64,000 nt of DNA from Haloarcula salinisoli. GTDB taxonomy: Archaea; Halobacteriota; Halobacteria; Halobacteriales; Haloarculaceae. The notes beneath the pieces were generated by a model. The model was not told the DNA's origin and ran no database searches. It saw only the letters and a program-made list of their open reading frames with translations. The position numbers were made by a program, and so were the translations under genes. Numbering within the stretch: position 1 is the stretch's first letter; each line of letters opens with the position of its first letter. This document shows, one piece after another, positions 61,767 through 64,000 of this stretch. Location: positions 820,052 through 884,051 of the forward strand of contig NZ_RKLQ01000002.1 in assembly GCF_019599405.1 (NCBI RefSeq), written 5' to 3'.

Positions 61767-62666
61767 CTATGAGATATCTAATTTCACATCTAATCCTTCT
61801 AACTGAGCTAATTCTTCCAAATCGCCCTCAAGCAACTCAACCTCCTCCTTAAGTTTCTGTCTTTGATCGCGATTGAATTTTTGTTCTGTTTGGGGGTAAT
61901 CATCTATGACACCGCCATAATATCGCCCAACAAATACTTCTCTACTTTCAATGTCACGAATCCTGTCAAAAATGCGGTCAACTACATCCTTAGTACTCTG
62001 TTTAGAATACAGATGGGTATTATCTCTCAGAACTTGTTTTAGCGATTCAATGTTGAGTTCATGGAAGTCGGGTGGTGTGTCACTGTGAACCCTTAGAGCT
62101 GTACTTGTCCCGTTAATTGAATCATAGAGTCGGTTTATCTCCATTTCAAGCTGTCTAACCGATTGTTGTCGTCTATCCCTCTCCACAAATAGAGATTCAA
62201 TTTGCTCTCTGCTCATCGGCTCTTTACTATCGTTGATTCGCATGTAGATAGCTGAATCAGAAGTTAGAACCGGTTTCCGGGATGCTTCGTAAATTCGGAC
62301 AGGCAAGATAACTCGACTACTGCTGGTATCGGGGTATGCGATAGGATTGGGAACAGCTATATCCGGTACAGGATTTGAGTTCTGTATAATCCGAGTAATC
62401 GAGAGAGAAATGTCATGTTCAGGCGGTTCGAACGGGGCAGGTTCCCCATCATCAGTTACTCCAAACACGATAATTCCGCCGTTGGCATTCGCAAATGCTG
62501 TGATTTCTCGCTCTATTTTGTCGTGCCAGTCCTGCTTCGACTGGTTCTCGTCGGTAGAAAAAAGGGAGAATTTGTATTCGAGTTTCTGACTCTCCGGCTG
62601 CTCATTCAAGGAATCGACTGTTTCAGTATCCCAGTCGTCTACATCTATGGGAAATGGTTGCGTCAT
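61767..62666 (-). CDS. Schlafen AlbA_2-domain protein of the element
   Basis: 299 residues. The N-terminal 130 residues match the AlbA_2 (Schlafen) pattern: ESQKLEYKFSLFSTDENQ, EREITAFANANGGIIVFGVTDDGEP and AIYMRINDSKEPMSREQIESL. The C-terminal half is a long coiled-coil region (RQQSVRQLEMEINRLYDS, then FNRDQRQKLKEEVELLEGDLEELAQL). AlbA_2 proteins bind nucleic acid and occur in transcription regulators and in antiviral systems; no partner enzyme is adjacent, so both roles remain open. AT-rich compared with the chromosome. Confidence 0.8.
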   Translation of the reverse strand: MTQPFPIDVDDWDTETVDSLNEQPESQKLEYKFSLFSTDENQSKQDWHDKIEREITAFANANGGIIVFGVTDDGEPAPFEPPEHDISLSITRIIQNSNPVPDIAVPNPIAYPDTSSSRVILPVRIYEASRKPVLTSDSAIYMRINDSKEPMSREQIESLFVERDRRQQSVRQLEMEINRLYDSINGTSTALRVHSDTPPDFHELNIESLKQVLRDNTHLYSKQSTKDVVDRIFDRIRDIESREVFVGRYYGGVIDDYPQTEQKFNRDQRQKLKEEVELLEGDLEELAQLEGLDVKLDIS

Positions 62667-62719
62667 ATTCGGTCAAAGGGTCGCAAGGCTCAAATCAGCG
62701 TGGGTGGGGGTGGAAAGAG

Positions 62720-63022
62720 CTATAACTTGATCTCGACGGTCTCTGCGATTTCAATCTCATATGTTCCTGGAACCCGAAGCGTCTCGGCAATCTCTCGCTT
62801 CTGCTGAACGGTCAAATCATCCCGAGCCAACACTTCCCGGATTCGCTCGTCGATTCTCCAGGAGAACTCAGCTGACCGCATGAGCGCCTTCGTCTTGTTG
62901 CAGCTCCAGAACTCGGCGGCCTGCTCAATGGTATCGGTTCGGTGCGCGTGTTTCCCGTCTTCGCGGATTCGCATACGCTCGCTCGTGAACACGACGGCAA
63001 AAACGTGGTATTCTCGACTCAC
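62720..63022 (-). CDS. Hypothetical protein of the element
   Basis: 100 residues from GTG 63022 (VSREYHVFAVVFTSERMRIR). Charged, with EQAAEFWSCNKTKALMRSAEFSWRIDERIREVLARDDLT in the middle. No known family. A TATA-like CTTTATGAG (minus strand) lies about 20-25 nt upstream. It lies 53 nt upstream of the AlbA_2 gene on the same strand and may be in the same operon. Confidence 0.55.
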   Translation of the reverse strand: MSREYHVFAVVFTSERMRIREDGKHAHRTDTIEQAAEFWSCNKTKALMRSAEFSWRIDERIREVLARDDLTVQQKREIAETLRVPGTYEIEIAETVEIKL

Positions 63023-63108
63023 TGGAACCGGTCTAACTCATAAAGGTCCCCGCAGCCCATGCCCATCGCTCGTCGACGTCTTCCACTGAGCCAGTGATTC
63101 GGGTCGGA

Positions 63109-63183
63109 ATATGCACACGGCCAGTTTCCGCTCGTGTGCATATCGCGTCGAAGGCAATCTTAGAGCTGTGACCCCATGGGGTC
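63109..63183. promoter_or_regulatory. Inverted repeat and palindrome upstream of the 100-residue gene
   Basis: ATATGCACAC (63109-63118) and GTGTGCATAT (63134-63143) are perfect 10-base arms with a 15-base loop, and GACCCCATGGGGTC at 63170-63183 is a 14-bp palindrome. They lie in the 181-nt gap between the membrane gene stop and the 100-residue gene start, so either may be an operator or, for the long-loop repeat, a terminator of the membrane gene. Confidence 0.55.
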
Positions 63184-63203
63184 CAAAGAGATGGTATGTG
63201 AGG

Positions 63204-63746
63204 TCACTCGTTGTCTTCTACAGAATCTTCTTTAGTATTAGATTTTAGAATATACATATTTGATATAATATGGTCTTTGAAAATCCCAACCGACCGTCTT
63301 ATTCCGAGTGAATCTTGCAATGCTCTCTGGTGAATAGCGATACTCCCAACAAAGAAAATCAGTGATATCAGTAGTAACACTACAGAGACATACACAAACA
63401 GTGTTGATAATGTAGTAGCAGTTGATGAGATTAGTTCTTGGGAGAAAGAAGGTGGAAGTTCAATTAGAAGGGATATTAATAGCAATATCCCAGCCATGCC
63501 CAATCCCAATACGGTAACTCTTGCTAGATGATACGAATGGCCGAGCTCACTATCAAACGCCAATTTCTGGCTTTCGGGATTAATATTAATTTCCAAGGCC
63601 TGCCTTCTGGGATCGTTCCACGCTGCGCGCTCCATTTTCTCTCTCCATCGTTGCCTGATATTATATACAATTTCCATATAAATTCCTACAGCAGGTAATG
63701 CTAGAGCAACGAACTGTACCAACATCATAACGATATTTAGCTCCAT
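63204..63746 (-). CDS. Low-GC membrane protein of the element
   Basis: 180 residues from ATG 63746 (MELNIVMMLVQFVALALPAV). Three hydrophobic helices (about residues 4-26, 80-101 and 112-140), a charged middle with WREKMERAAWNDPRRQALEI, and a polar end. Visibly AT-rich compared with surrounding DNA, the clearest mark of foreign origin. No known family. Confidence 0.65.
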   Translation of the reverse strand: MELNIVMMLVQFVALALPAVGIYMEIVYNIRQRWREKMERAAWNDPRRQALEININPESQKLAFDSELGHSYHLARVTVLGLGMAGILLLISLLIELPPSFSQELISSTATTLSTLFVYVSVVLLLISLIFFVGSIAIHQRALQDSLGIRRSVGIFKDHIISNMYILKSNTKEDSVEDNE

Positions 63747-63767
63747 GTGTAGCAATAAGGTTGATAA

Positions 63768-64000
<233 letters not shown>

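Overview
The window is chromosomal DNA of a halophilic archaeon (class Halobacteria). The evidence is GC-rich coding sequence, acidic proteins, twin-arginine lipoproteins with a lipobox, TATA boxes 25-35 nt before start codons with little or no leader, and typical archaeal or haloarchaeal genes: proteasome-activating nucleotidase, deoxyhypusine synthase, HerA-like ATPase, Orc1/Cdc6, a HalX response regulator, a KaiC-like ATPase and an F420-type oxidoreductase. No rRNA, complete tRNA or CRISPR array was seen.

Layout. 0-11 kb: hisS, a SHOCT protein, a degenerate ATPase coupled to an MscS channel, a GNAT acetyltransferase (with a broken copy of its 3' end 2 kb away), truA, a winged-helix membrane regulator and two membrane proteins under matching palindromic promoters, pepF and pan. 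10.6-19.6 kb: a VapBC pair, a metallo-hydrolase, a HerA-like ATPase, two universal stress proteins, a KaiC-like ATPase divergent from NAD kinase, and a HalX regulator. 19.6-27.7 kb: a PAS protein and a TauE permease, then a glycerol locus with two very similar glycerol kinases, a TetR regulator, an Orc1/Cdc6 paralogue and a putative glycerol facilitator. The second kinase has two TetR-like palindromes in its promoter. 28-34.6 kb: a CARDB surface protein and two tandem RND exporters. 34.7-46 kb: a pyridine nucleotide-disulfide oxidoreductase, a 16-repeat PQQ-type lipoprotein, 5-formyl-THF cyclo-ligase family protein, DUF892 ferritin-like protein, an F420-type oxidoreductase, a DsbA-like lipoprotein with its membrane partner, and a chemotaxis transducer. 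46-57.4 kb: YchF GTPase with a broken copy of its 5' end, a seven-repeat FG-GAP lipoprotein, deoxyhypusine synthase, aldehyde dehydrogenase, SprT and Nif3 proteins, small zinc ribbons and a GT-C type membrane protein.

58.3-64 kb is accessory DNA, probably an integrated virus-like or plasmid-like element. It has a haloarchaeal tyrosine integrase, a divergent control region with repeats, a winged-helix regulator, tiny zinc-finger proteins, a small HExxH membrane protein, a Schlafen AlbA_2 protein and AT-rich membrane genes. Imperfect 60-bp direct repeats lie near 58.37 and 63.82 kb, and a tRNA T-arm-like mini-helix lies just upstream of the integrase.

The strongest unexplained signals are: (1) clusters of mini-hairpins, mostly with 3-nt loops, in several gaps, two of which interrupt a duplicated ychF fragment and so can be read as insertions; (2) a palindromic element exactly 27 nt before TTTATA in two successive promoters; (3) paralogous glpK promoters that differ by inserted TetR-like operators; and (4) the control region and boundaries of the element at the right end. 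Coordinates of short motifs in the 61-63 kb stretch may be off by a base.
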